A stretch of 64,000 nt of DNA, taken from the NCBI GenBank assembly GCA_963920635.1, contig OY987299.1:115445373-115509372 (forward strand). Reading direction: 5' to 3'. The notes under the pieces were generated by a model. The model was given only the letters and a program-made list of their open reading frames with translations, was not told where the DNA came from and made no database searches. Origin of the DNA: Pseudeuparius sepicola (taxonomy: Eukaryota; Arthropoda; Insecta; Coleoptera; Anthribidae). Position numbers and translations under genes: made by a program. How positions within the stretch are numbered: the stretch's first letter is position 1; the number at the start of each line of letters is the position of its first letter. Positions 50,301 through 61,064 of this stretch are shown piece by piece.

Positions 50301-53300
50301 TGATCCGTACCTTATTATTGTGATAATATACACAACACAATGACCTTTGAAAGGCGTAGGTACTGAGTAAAATCACGTCCAAAAATCTGTCACTATCTCC
50401 CGGTCTAAAATGAAACAAATTTATTTTTTAGTTAAGATTGATTTCCAGCAATTATTTCCACGAATTTAAGTAGTATGTATGGTAAGTCAGTACCAATTTT
50501 GCAACAAGCTGAATTATAAGCTCCCCCACTTAGCTTCCCCAGGTATGAACCGATGTAGTTGTAGAATATTGGTTACAACAATTTTCAGTGGCGTGTTTCT
50601 AGCCAGGAAAGTACATTTAATTAGGCCGAAAAATAAACTTTAAAGACTTATTTACAATTTGTCGCTATTGCACCTTGTTACCAGGTTCCTCAATCAATTT
50701 GTAATGTATATACTTGAACTTTATTCCCTTGTGAATGTATCTACCCGAAGAACTTTCACAGTTTTCAGGATGGACTAATAAGATTAGGTCGAGTAATTCT
50801 AATCATGTAGTTTTTCTCCGTGTTCATTAGTCTTTATAAAAATTTTGTAATTTTTTCCTCTCTCACACATCTAAAATAGACTCGTAGATAAACTTAAAAA
50901 AAAACTGTGTAGAAACTGTAGTTAATAAACTGAAGACCTGGCTTAAGCTACCTACTTAATATTTTAAAATTTACGAAATATGACTTTTGTTTTAAACTAC
51001 CTAGGGGAAAGTGGGGCACGTTAACCCACTTTTCACTTAATGCCCTGTGTAAATGGGGCATTATTGACAACCACTCGTGTTACCATGCACTGACAAAATT
51101 TATACTTTTTGACAACTATTGAGATGAAGAACAAAATTAAGAATTTATTTTTAACTGTCCAAACTGTCATTTTACAAAATGTCTGCATATGAGTGAAAGT
51201 GCCCCACCAGTAGGGTACATTCAACCACCATCTGGGGCAGTTTCAACCAACACCTTAAAAGAAGGAAACTTGTTTTATACTTGCTTATGTGCTATATTTA
51301 AAAATCTAAAATGCAATATTTGAGGTTATATTATATAAAATAACAACGAACAGTCTGTTTATTTCATATTATATTAGGATAAATTTATGCTGAATGTTAA
51401 CAGGGACGATGTTCTCGCAGTTGTAGCAGAGTTAGGCTCTGGTAACTTCAAAACTAGATCAAAACGTTCAACTGTAGATCATTGACTAGAGGATAATAGA
51501 ATTTGTAACCAGGTGTTTTACTTTACATCGAAGGAATTTCATAAAGAGCACTCCCATGCGAACATCTTATGTTGAAAGTACCCCACCGTGAATGTGTTGA
51601 ATGTGCCCCATACCCACTTCTTGTAGAAAATCAGATGCTACCTAAATTTTAATTTGTAGGTTAGGGTGCATCTAAATCTTTGAACTCTAATGACATACGA
51701 AAACATTCATAAGTATACAGTTCATAGAGTGACATAAATGTAAATACAAATTTGACAAAACTAATAATTAAAAACTCAGCTTTAATCGGACAAAATTGGA
51801 ATTTATTTTTTTCTAGCACAAAACCAACATGGGAGCACTCATATTACACTGAACATGTATATGGGTGCTAACAACTGCTGTCAATTTTTTTTGGCACCAA
51901 ATTTAAATCATGGGAGAATTTACAAGCGATGGTTGAATGTGCCCCTAGGGTGAATGTGCCCCACTTTCCCCTATATGTAATGCCCACGTAATGGAAATTG
52001 TAGCATTCCTTATGGTGATACAGGAAAAATCTTGTTGGAATTACTGGGACTACTGGAGGTCTCTTTATCCATGAGGGCATTAATTTGCTCCTATTATTTA
52101 AACTTAAAAATGATTCCAATGCATATGTTGCTGAGTCCACAAGAAAGGTAAATCAGTTCAAAGATTATCAACACTTATTATTATTAGAACTATAATAAGG
52201 GCACTTAACTTTCTAAGATTTTTAGATAATATTTATAAGTCAATTAATTATTTCATAACGAGATAACCGCATAGGTAAATATTCCAAGTCATTTTTGCTA
52301 AGCAATTCAAATTTGAAATTTGATGTGAATAATTATGATGTGAAATATTTTGCCCCCTTAGTTAGAATATATGACACTGAAATATAACATAACCTTGTAC
52401 AAGCCCTCCTGTAGTCTCCTTGGAGTCGACAGAATACAAACTTCCCCTCAAAGCTTCAATTTTCCTATGCGATAGAATGTGGCATGCTGGGTCCCCTTAT
52501 TTTAAAAAGTCCCTGGTACATGCCAACAAAAATAATAAAGATTTTTTAAGAGTCCAATTAGCTACACACTGTATTGTCTCATAATTGTTTCTTTTAACAA
52601 AATTACCAAGAGTCTGAACAGATTTCTTGATGTTTAGATCGACAGCCTCCTGTCGAATTCTTCTTAGAAGAATAACTTCATGCAGAGTTTTCAGTGGAAG
52701 CGCGCGCACATGTAAAGTAGTTCGAATTACAGAATTCAGTATGTTCAGTTGATGGATATCATGAATAGAGTATTTTGGATTATAGGGGGTTCAGACTATC
52801 CATACATTACTGCATTTATTATAGAAAAAAATCGCTTACCGTTAATGTCAAATTCAGCATTGTCAGGCTGACGTTGCTTCTTGTGGCCAGTTGAGCTCCA
52901 GGGGTTGTAAGAGAAACCAGACGGCACCTGGTTTGTGGGAGCCATCTTCTCGCGGTTAGCGGACCAGAACCAACCAAACACGTTCTTGGGTTCCAGGTCG
53001 GGTCTGTTTTCACAGCCCTTGAAGTCACACAGCCTACCGGATGTCCAGATGTACGGGATATCATCTGCGAAAGATTAGATTATTATTAGAAACCTCCACG
53101 TCGGCAGTGTTTTAGGGTGTGTGACTCATTGTTTCATTCATACTCACTTTGTTGGATGAGCCTGAAAATCATGTTGTTCTCCTCTTGGGTTTCAATGGAG
53201 ACGAGATCCATGCAGTATTCACGGCAGATATTCCTGCCGTCTAACCAGTCTACCCTTCTGTTGGCTAGTTCAGGTACGGTTCCCGTGAAGAAGTAGTTGT

Positions 53301-53327
53301 GGCCTCTGAACGAGAATTGTTTCGGCC
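47143..53327 (-). CDS. Secreted C-type lectin, three 3' exons
   Basis: Exons join(53148-53327, 52840-53064, 47143-47300) read on the complement; all junctions are GT-AG and both introns are phase 1. The roughly 186 residues form a C-type lectin-like domain: FRGHNYFFTG ... NICREYCMDLVSIETQEENN, then YIWTSGRLCDFKGCENRPDL, a QPD motif (QPDNAEFD), and the closing WHDVACYHEKPVICED, then STNPNLRL and TAA. QPD with WHD in the WND position suggests calcium-dependent binding of galactose-type sugars. The sequence closely resembles a highly conserved insect lectin group that includes uncharacterised Drosophila CTLD proteins such as CG9134/CG6055 (from memory, not checked). The exon with the start and signal peptide must lie upstream of 53327 and was not found. 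The second intron (about 5.5 kb) is filled with mobile elements. Confidence 0.93.
47371..47434. repeat. Strong hairpin close to the last lectin exon
   Basis: ACAGAAAATATACGC (47382) pairs with GCGTATATTTTCTGT (47406), extended by TAGGTACC words on both sides. It lies in the intron, about 70 nt upstream of the splice acceptor of the last lectin exon (minus strand). Confidence 0.75.
47631..48368. mobile_element. Foldback element, CAGGGTGTCCCAGG ends, TA duplication
   Basis: CAGGGTGTCCCAGGATAAGT at 47631 is mirrored by ACTTATCCTGGGACACCCTG ending at 48368. TA flanks both sides (47629-47630, 48369-48370). The arms run the whole length to a centre near 48000 (for example GGTGAAGTGCCTTTTCCTTT at 47793 faces AAAGGAAAAGGCACTTCACC at 48179). 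738 bp, no coding capacity; lies in the long lectin intron. Confidence 0.9.
48921..49985. mobile_element. Foldback element with one intact CAGGGTGTCCGC end
   Basis: The arms are about 48988-49432 and 49530-49985 (for example AACTTTTGAGATACAGGGCG at 49020 faces CGCCCTGTATCTCAAAAGTT at 49923). The left side continues to TACAGGGTGTCCGCAAATTA at 48921; the matching right end is missing, so the right arm is truncated. The mirrored 78- and 125-codon frames share the peptide MNFGYISRNNQ, only because the arms are inverted copies. Confidence 0.85.
49990..51000. other. Lectin intron, nothing recognised
   Basis: No repeat family, hairpin or protein-like frame noticed. Confidence 0.45.
51004..51971. 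mobile_element. TIR element with GGGGAAAGTGGGGC ends, TA duplication
   Basis: GGGGAAAGTGGGGCAC at 51004 faces GTGCCCCACTTTCCCC ending at 51971, with TA at 51002-51003 and 51972-51973. Further GTGCCCC, GTACCCC and TGGGGCA words are scattered inside (near 51053, 51201, 51232, 51578, 51600 and 51940), often preceded by TTCAACC or TTGAATG. Similar ends are common in insect MITEs (general knowledge). No transposase; 968 bp. Confidence 0.8.
51975..52835. other. Lectin intron, no gene assigned
   Basis: A 70-codon minus-strand frame (52497-52709) has reasonable composition but no recognisable motif; I leave it unassigned. No inverted repeat seen. Confidence 0.45.
52840..53064 (-). CDS. C-type lectin exon (middle, with QPD motif)
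   Basis: Acceptor TCGCAG, donor GTAAGC. Encodes DIPYIWTSGRLCDFKGCENR, the W-rich GWFWSANREK segment and KKQRQPDNAEFDIN. Confidence 0.94.
53148..53327 (-). CDS. C-type lectin exon (first half of the domain)
   Basis: Acceptor CCAG before 53327, donor GTGAGT from 53147. Begins and ends within codons (phase 1). Encodes PKQFSFRGHNYFFTG through SIETQEENNMIFRLIQQ. Confidence 0.93.
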
Positions 53328-53329
53328 CT

Positions 53330-53915
53330 GGAAAGGTGAAACAATTTATTATTAATCGAAAAATGATAACAATGAATTGAAACCAAAAGGAACCTAAAAT
53401 AAACCTCTGGTGTCCGCAGTCCACAGAAACCAAAAGGTGTGCCCAGGACAACATACCTACTTTAATCTTTTTTTGTTTGTTATTTTCATAAATTGCCCAT
53501 TTTCGAGAATAGAGGCACCTAGAAAACAACAAATTAAGATAATGTACGTTTAAAAATTGTTAGTTTATTTATTCCAAATTAAATTTATATGTTAAAGGAT
53601 GCAACTACCGAATTTATTACTTTTTTATTTATTGCATTTTAATATAATTAAATTTATATTTTTCTAGATTGATTTTTTTAATCTCTTTAGGGACTTTCTT
53701 ATTGTTTATTTTAAGTTGTCTCGTTATTTGAGAAAAAATTGCAAATAATACCGTATCGTAAAAAATAGCATTATAAAGTGTATTCTAATATTTTTATAAA
53801 TAACTGCACAATGATCAACTTATGCAATAGTTCTGAACATTGTATCTCTACATCTACACAGATTTTAAATTTTTAATATATTCCACGCACTTGCTTACTC
53901 TCACCTAAAACATAT
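53330..53915. other. Upstream lectin intron, nothing recognised
   Basis: The open frame continues upstream of the lectin exon without a start or signal peptide of convincing type, so it is read as intron. Confidence 0.5.
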
Positions 53916-54714
53916 ATAATCTGACCCCACAGCGTTAATCAGAACATACCAGAACCCTTATATGCCAAATTTGAATAAAAAATATACAGGGAGTTCCATT
54001 CTGCAGGGTGTCAAAGTTGAGCAAAATAGGAATTTTAAAGGCATCTGCCAAGTCAAGAGTGCCATGGAATCCCCTTAAAACAGTTGAATGGACGAATGGT
54101 CAATAGGACCACTCAAGGTGATGGTGTGCAAAGGTCCAATACAAAATATCCTTATCTGTGCCATCTCAAATTATTGAATTTTTGTAACTTTATACGGGTC
54201 AAAAATCGAGTATATCAAAACCGCTCCACACATTATAAACGAACTAAATCTAAAAAATACAGAAGCCGTCAGTCAGTAAGTTCATATCAGTTAATGTGGC
54301 TGATGTGCTACAACAGGAAACGCACAGAAAATGTATCATCTTAGACAGTGACTTTGTTGAGAAAGGTCCAATAATTTAAATTGTTTTTATTTGTTGGTTG
54401 TCATTTTGTAAAGAAATGAATTACTTTTGTGTTTATTAATATTTTTTCAATGATTCCAGAGCACTCCTGACCAGTATAAAGTTTAATAAAAATTCAGAAT
54501 TTTGAGATGGCTCAGAGAAAAATACTCTGTATACTTTCGTAATAAATATTTTCACACCAACATTTTGAGTGGTCCTGATGACCATGCAACTGTTTTGAAC
54601 GGATTCCATGGCACATTTGACTCGCCAGATGTCATTTTGCTCAACTTTATGATCCCTGTATACTTTTTGTTCAAATTTGGTATATGGGGGTTTTGGGGTG
54701 TTCTGATTAACTCT

Positions 54715-54930
54715 GTGGTCAGATTTTAAATAAAAAAATCGCTAAATGGTTTTAGTGAAAATCAGGGGTATAAAAAAATCGCAGCCAGCCCTGGATTTGC
54801 ATTTTGAAAATGGCAGGAAGGCCAAAAGAAGCGGTTTTTGAAGGCCTTTCAAACAAAAAAAAGTTTAGGCTTTCGTCCCAAAAAATAAAGATTTTACGGA
54901 TTTGTACAGTTTTAAAGTTGGACACCCTGT
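54715..54930. repeat. Dispersed repeat ending in GGACACCCTGTA (copy 2)
   Basis: Near-identical to 43016-43226. Followed at once by ATACAGGGTG of the next unit, so two CAGGGTG ends lie back to back at 54920-54940. Confidence 0.85.
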
Positions 54931-55053
54931 ATACAGGGTGACCTATTTAAAATGGAAGCACCCTGTAAAATGTTTATTTTTCATCGGATTTTAGCCGTTT
55001 TTTTCTAAAGATAGGTCACAAAAAACAAAAAACTCTTTTTTTACTTTGGTCAC

Positions 55054-55082
55054 AGAATAGCCACGGTGGCTATTCTGTGCTT
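55054..55082. repeat. Perfect 13-bp hairpin
   Basis: CACAGAATAGCCA and TGGCTATTCTGTG flank CGG. The inverse copy of this unit near 55990-56020 lacks it, so it was added to, or lost from, one arm. Confidence 0.8.
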
Positions 55083-56079
55083 TGGTGCAAAATTTCAGGT
55101 CTTAATCTCACTAAGAATTTTTTCCCGTAAAAAATGACGATAATCATTTAGCGATTTTTTTATTTAAATCTGACACCTCAGTCATATATCACGACATACT
55201 AAAACCCCCACATACCAAATTTGAACACAAAATATACAGGGGTTCCATTCTGCAGGGTGTCCAAGTCAAGTGTGCCATGGAATTCCCCTAAAACAGTAGT
55301 TGAATGGTCAACAGGACCACTCAAAGTGTTGGTGTGTAAAGATCCAAAATATAAAGACTGTCTTTCTCTGTGCCATATCAAAATAATGAATTTTTTGGGG
55401 TCAAAAATCGAGTACATCAAAACCGCCTCAGACACTATAAAAAAACGAACTAAGTCTAAAAATATAGAAGCCTGAGAGTCGTAAGTCCATATGAGTTAAG
55501 GTGGCTGGTGTGCCACAACAGGAAATGCACAGAAAATGTTTGATATTAGACAGTGACTTTATTGATAAAGGTCCAACAATTTAAATTATTTTTATTTGTT
55601 TATTAATATTTGATTCTAGAGTTTAATAAAAATTCAGCATTTTGAGATGGCCTAGAGAAAAAGACCCTGTACATTTTTGTAATGAATCTTTGCACACCAA
55701 CACTTTTGACTAGTCATGTTAATCATTCATCTGTTTTGACGGGATTCCATGGCACACTTGACTTGCCAGATGTCTTTAAAATCCCTATTTTGCTCAACTT
55801 TGATACCCTTCAGAATGAAACTTTCTGTATATTTTTGTTGAAATTTGGTATACGGGGGTTTTAGGGTGTTGTGATTAACGCTGTGGTGTCAGATTTTAAA
55901 TAAAAAAATCGTTAAATGGTTTATTTCGTCATTTTTTACTAGAAAAAAATTCGAAGTAGGCCTTGAAAACTGAGACTAAGACCTGAAATCTTGCACCAAA
56001 GTAAGAAAAGAGTTTTTTGTGACCTATCTTCAGAAAAAAAACCGGCTAAAGTCGTATGAAAAATAAAATAATTACGGGG

Positions 56080-57135
56080 GATCTTATACTACCCAAGTAA
56101 CTAGAATATTTATTCTCTAAAAACGAATAAGTAATACGCAAAATATTTAACACTTGCCAAATGCACAATCATTTTGGTTTAATTTAATTTATCTCCAAAA
56201 AAGTCCTAGGCACTTTTGCTCAATGATCTACAACAAAATGGCAACGATACTGGTTCTTGCAAACAATTTGGGACTCTTCTTAGAAAAATAATGTTTTTAT
56301 TCAATTTCAGGTTTCTACACTTTCAACATTTTTTTAACGTGTAATCCTAGGGGCATGACGATGTGACTAACACTGTCACATCGTCGTGGCCCGAGGATGT
56401 CCCGTGTAATCGTGGACGAAAGCTTGGCTTCAACACTTCATTGGCACAGTTTGTATGGGATATTATTTGATGGAAGACAAAATAGGGTGTATGAAGGAAT
56501 AATTTGAACCATTTAGCTCCTCATTGCAAAAATTTTGCTAGGCATCCTGACGCCAAATAATATTTTTTTTCCACCAATAATGTACAGGGCTCAGAAGCCC
56601 TAATTTTTCTGAACATTTTTTATTAAAGCAACTTTTCTTCCATTAAAAAGTTATTCTTCAAAACCACATTAAAATATTATTTTTTTGTTGATCTCTACTG
56701 CCATGGACGATTTATATTTTTTAATGATTATAGCTCAATTTAGCTACTAATAACTCCTGCGCCTGGCGTAAATAAAAGCACGTGTTCGATGACGTTCCGC
56801 GAAATAAGGCGATTGGTCGATATGCCATAAAATATCAGAGGGCCTGGCAACAGGGATGTACTCGACCGCAAGATTGTATTTATGCAGATTTATCTTGTCG
56901 TTTTCAGCTATTTAGACACTGCCACAAATAATTTTATCGATGTTTTGAACCATTTTAATTAAGCCAACAATTTTTTTCTGAAATATTTTGACGTGAACAA
57001 TAATTGTAAAAAAAATTAAATAAAGCGGTCATGCCTCAGTAAGGCTCTGGCGAATATCAACGCACACGCTCTTGTTTACATCAGGCATAAGAGTTATTCC
57101 ATTTTGGTATAGTAGGCAGCTGTCCTGCAAAACTA
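56080..57135. other. Intergenic; one hairpin
   Basis: CGATGTGAC / GTCACATCG at about 56359-56383 forms the core of a hairpin with a 7-nt loop, extended by GGCATGA and TCGTGGCC. Otherwise nothing recognised. Confidence 0.5.
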
Positions 57136-57136
57136 T

Positions 57137-57500
57137 TCAATTGACTACGGCCCTCGTAAAATATACTGGACTGCCATATTGGGCCCTAGTCCTTCCACTA
57201 ATTTTTAGCCACCCGGCAGAGGGCACTGGCGTCCACCTGGATAACGCCATATTGGGCGTATTCTAGGAGATTTAGTGTGCATTCTAGGGGAGAAGCAAAA
57301 TTTGTGGTGGCAACACAAAACGACATTTGGCCACGGCCAACCAAGCAAGAACGGTGTGCGTCTACCGTTCTTGCCAACCAAGGCCCTCGTGCATTTAACA
57401 TATGACAGCAAATGACGTGTGGATATGGCCCACACGTCACAGGTGGGACAAATGATTAATATTGGAAAAGCAGTCCAGTTTGTTCTACGAAGGCCGTGCA
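57137..57500. mobile_element. TIR element with TAAAATAAACTGGAC-like ends, copy 2
   Basis: CAATTGACTACGGCCCTCGT at 57139 faces ACGAAGGCCGTGCAATTGAC at about 57487-57496. Shorter than the copy at 28399 but sharing its interior. It contains a hairpin not seen in copy 1 (GCAAGAACGGT at 57343 and its inverse). The 80- and 98-codon minus-strand frames are part of the repeat. Confidence 0.75.
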
Positions 57501-57735
57501 ATTGACAGAGTAAGTTTTCTAAGATGGTTTTGTATTAGTGGAAGGTCAATATATGTTGCTTATTGAGAAGCAAGATAAAATTCTGAGAATATGTCAAGAA
57601 CATTATCCTTATTTCTATTATGTCATTTACGCTATTAAAACGGTTACGCTATTCAGTTATTTCAGTTATTTCCCTCATACTAGATAGTAGCATAGCCGAG
57701 AGTATGTCTTTTTATAAGGCCTGTAAAAAAAAGTT

Positions 57736-58145
57736 GCAGGATGTTAAAGTTTTGAAAAATATGTGGCCTTTGTTGAATATTTAGGGAAGATAAAATTTAT
57801 GTTACGCTCTGTATCTTGAAAAGTAAAACCTTGAATGGGTAAGTTTATTGGAAAAATTACTTTATTTAGAAACATTTTTTTCTACTTTGAGTCTGATGTA
57901 TATCAGAAATACCCTGAAAAAATACGACGAGAACATAAAAATTCAATACTTTTTATAACTATAAGTACCTAAGTGATTCATTTTGGTTCTAAAAACAATT
58001 GTACTAGTTAGTTACCCACTTTTATGCTAATCCGTCATTATAACATGTACCTACCAAATATGACTTAAATATCTTAATTAATTTGATAAATATTCGATAA
58101 AGTCCATAACATAATTTTTTAAAACTTTAACACCCTGTAACTTTT
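57736..58145. repeat. Partial copy of the 35790-37840 foldback family
   Basis: GTTAAAGTTTTGAAAAATAT near 57744 is the near-inverse of TTTTTTAAAACTTTAACACC near 58112, and the right part (CATTATAACATGTACC, CTTAAATATCTTAATTAATT) matches 37660-37700. Ends in ACACCCTGTAAC. Confidence 0.65.
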
Positions 58146-58317
58146 TTATAAGGCCATAAAAAGATATAGTTTATACAAAAAAAGTGCGGTTATTTTTTGA
58201 AGATCTATCACCTGTTACAGTTTGGTCAATAAAAACTGATTCAAGCTGTACATTCTATTTCATCTCTCATAAAAAAAAATATACCATATTTTCGACCGTT
58301 TTCCACGACCCAATTCC

Positions 58318-58447
58318 AGTCGTCTAAAAATGGTCACCCTGTATGTCGTAATTCTTTTCTGGTAAAAAAATATATTGTCACAAACCGAGTCCGGACTTCT
58401 AAAAATGATCACCCTGTACGTCTTAACTCTTTTCCGGCAAAAAATTG
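58318..58447. repeat. Tandem duplication of about 67 bp
   Basis: TCTAAAAATGGTCACCCTGT at 58322 and TCTAAAAATGATCACCCTGT at 58390 head two copies that also share CTTTTCTGGTAAAAAA/CTTTTCCGGCAAAAAA. Each contains a CACCCTGT word. Confidence 0.75.
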
Positions 58448-58449
58448 TG

Positions 58450-59960
58450 GTAACCTAAGATAGGAAAACATGTATTCAAGCAATACTTCCAACCAAGCTT
58501 CCATTTCCAACACTTTCCTTGGTTTCAATATTGTCCATCAACCCAATTACACCATGTTAAGGTTGTTGTGAAAACCACGGTAGCAGTTGTTGCGTCGACC
58601 GGTAAGCAAGTTTGAGAAAGATTGTGCAAATTGCTGCCAATATATGAAGAATTCCGTAGAGCCCTGTTCTGATAAATTAATATCAAGGTAAATACAAAGT
58701 GTAAGGTGGTAATTATTGGCATAAAAAATCCGCTAAGCGATTTTACCTAGAGGTGTTTGCGCGTGAACATTTCAGACCTTCCTCAAAGTAATTATTTATA
58801 CATTTTGCAGCGGGCGTGCTATTTTTAACAATTACCGGTACATCTTTTCATTTTTAAGCGTTGAAACTTTAATGCGGCTAAAAGGTTCCGTCACGACACA
58901 TGATAATTGAGGTAATATCCTTAATAATTATTTCTGCTATTTTTAAATTTCATTACCTGTGAACAGGATGCGAGTGTAGGGAATTCTTATGTTTAAGCAA
59001 TTTTTTGATGACAACTTATTAAATACGTATTTAAATGTGAGCTGGTGGTTCATGTTAAGAATTTTCCAATAGGATTACTTACCAAATTGATAAGAGTATT
59101 AGATTAGGTATTGGAATATTGAGCAATGCACAGTATGTACAAAATACAAAAATACTGCCACATAAATTTCCTCATCTATACTACTAAAATCACATGATGT
59201 TATCGCCCTTCCCAGTTTTTGAAGTTTTATTATTATCTAGCTAGACAGTACATTTTTATCAATATCGATTTTGCAAAAACAATTGTTTTCCATATTGTGC
59301 AGTTGAGGTTTGAGGTCCCAATAATAGCTTCTGTTATAATACTCAATAAAGTGAAAATTTATAATAGAATAATAGATAAATAATAGAAAATGTAAACAAA
59401 TAAGTTGTATTTATATTGCATACTTCATAAGTTCCTAGTTCTTTATAGCAATGTGTATCCGCATAAGCATCATTGACATTTATTTAGGTACCTACTTGTA
59501 TGCAAAACAGTATGCAAATGCTCACTCATTACAGGACTACTAACCCAAAATATTGTAACCAAACACGTTTTTCGGGGGTATTTGTCTCCTATACCATGCC
59601 AAAATAAGGAATTCTTCTTCAGAAAACCAGTTATATAACAAATATGGTACAGTATCTACATTTACCAACGTGCCTAATGGATTTTAACAACGAGCAAAGG
59701 AGATAAAAACAAAAACTAGAAAGCCATGCCAAGATGTTGGACGAGTGCGTGGTGACACACTGTTTTATACTTTCAGACCACAAATTCGGGCTTCACCAAC
59801 ATGTTTTTTGTGGATTTTAACGCTATATTGTCCTTTTTTTTTCAAAAAATAATGCGCTAGAAAGTTTGTCGAGATCAATGAGTCCTAGTTCGGTAATCAA
59901 CAGTTTTCGAAAAAAAGCATAAAACATAGTTCGTATTTTTTAAATTTCGTTTTATACTTT
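58450..59960. other. Intergenic, nothing recognised
   Basis: I looked here for the missing 5' exon of the lectin gene on the minus strand but found none with a matching phase and a signal peptide. Confidence 0.45.
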
Positions 59961-59967
59961 TTTATCT

Positions 59968-60662
59968 GTGTTTGGAAAGCTAATAGTTACCGGACACATT
60001 TTTTGTAATTGCTCGGAGCCCAATGATCTCAAAAAACTTTCTTGTGAATTCCTTGAAATCTCTGCATACCTATCCATAGTACCTAATTCTCTTTTTTCAC
60101 GCAAAAAATGGAACTTACAAGATAAGCCCAAACTGTTTCGGATTTTTACCCGTTTTCAATTTTACTATCTGTATTCAATGGAAAAGCCTTTACTATCAAA
60201 GAGGCAGAAGAAAAATAGACTTTTATGGGCAAAAGAGCACCGAGCTTGGTCTCAGCATCAATGGAACTCAATTATATGGAGTGATGAGGCCAGATTTGAA
60301 GTTTGTGTTGGGGATAGTCGACGCCGAGTCATTAGAACTAAAGGAGAAGTGTATCACACCGACTGCCTTAAGAAGAAAGTTAAGTTTCCGTCCTCCGTGA
60401 TGATTTTGGGGATCTATGTCAGCTAGAGGGGGTGGAAAATTACACTTTGCAGATCCTTGAAAATAATTTGAAACTAAAAATTGAAGAACTGCGTTTGCAA
60501 AATATTGATTGTATCTTCCAACAAGATGGCACCTCTTGTCATACGACTAAAAAAGTGAAAGATTGGATGTTAGAAAACAATATGTCGCTTTTAAAATGGT
60601 CTGCTAGCAGTCCACATCTTTCTCCGACTGAAACATTAAAAGGCTATGTAACGAACTGGTAA
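59968..60662 (+). pseudogene. Decayed Tc1/mariner transposase (C-terminal DDE part)
   Basis: Fragments in different frames read LSKRQKKNRLLWAKEHRAW, WNSIIWSDEARFEV (first catalytic Asp), MSARGGGKLHF, then CIFQQDGTSCHTTKKVKDW (second Asp) and SASSPHLSPTETL (catalytic Glu in the altered SPDLNPIE motif). The order and spacing are those of the Tc1 DDE domain (DD34E type). There is a stop at 60424-60426 and at least two frameshifts around 60415-60465. The helix-turn-helix N terminus is not recognisable. It cannot encode an active enzyme. Confidence 0.85.
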
Positions 60663-61064
60663 TTTTTTTGTCAATTTTCTGTTTATTAGGAATTTCTTTA
60701 AAAAATCCTTTGTTTGTTAAAATATAGTTCAATTATATGCCAAAAGTGAATAAACGTTTCCTATATAATTCGAAAAATGTGTTGATTTCAATAAATTTTC
60801 TGTTAAAACGATAAATTTCTTCAAAAAACATATTTTTATGAGTTAGGGCTAACTTCACTGAGACAGGGCTCGTATGCGTAGTTTTATTAGTAGCATTGAG
60901 TAAAGGATATACAGTGTGTTTCACTTTAAGTGGCGACAATTCATTATTTTTTAACAGGGCGGCCTATTTTCGAAAACTTTTTTTTAATATGGTACTCCAA
61001 AAGCTCTACATCCTGGTACATGCTATTTTAAAATTCGCCCTTTCCCTAGCCTACTACGATAACA

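Larger units (their letters stand above)
53921..56080. mobile_element. Array of related palindromes (two foldback units and flanking halves)
   Basis: One block containing CATACCAGAACCCTTATATG, CCAAATTTGAA and TTCCATTCTGCAGGGTGTC appears four times: at about 53945 and 55190 in one direction, and at about 54700 and 55860 in the other. The outer units are 53921-54730 and 55165-55905. Between them lies a copy of the GGACACCCTGTA repeat (54715-54930) and a unit (54935-55160) whose inverse is at 55900-56070. No transposase. All peptides encoded here are mirrored repeats. Confidence 0.8.

Noticed and set aside
52497..52709. 70-codon minus-strand frame in the lectin intron
   Set aside because: Reasonable composition but no recognised domain, no splice logic with the lectin exons (53064-52840-47300 join directly in phase).
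57198..57501. 80- and 98-codon minus-strand frames
   Set aside because: Part of the second copy of the same TIR element, overlapping each other in different frames.
58525..58722. Possible 5' exon of the lectin gene
   Set aside because: The frame has a hydrophobic start, but the donor phase does not match the phase-1 acceptor at 53327 and no lectin similarity is visible.
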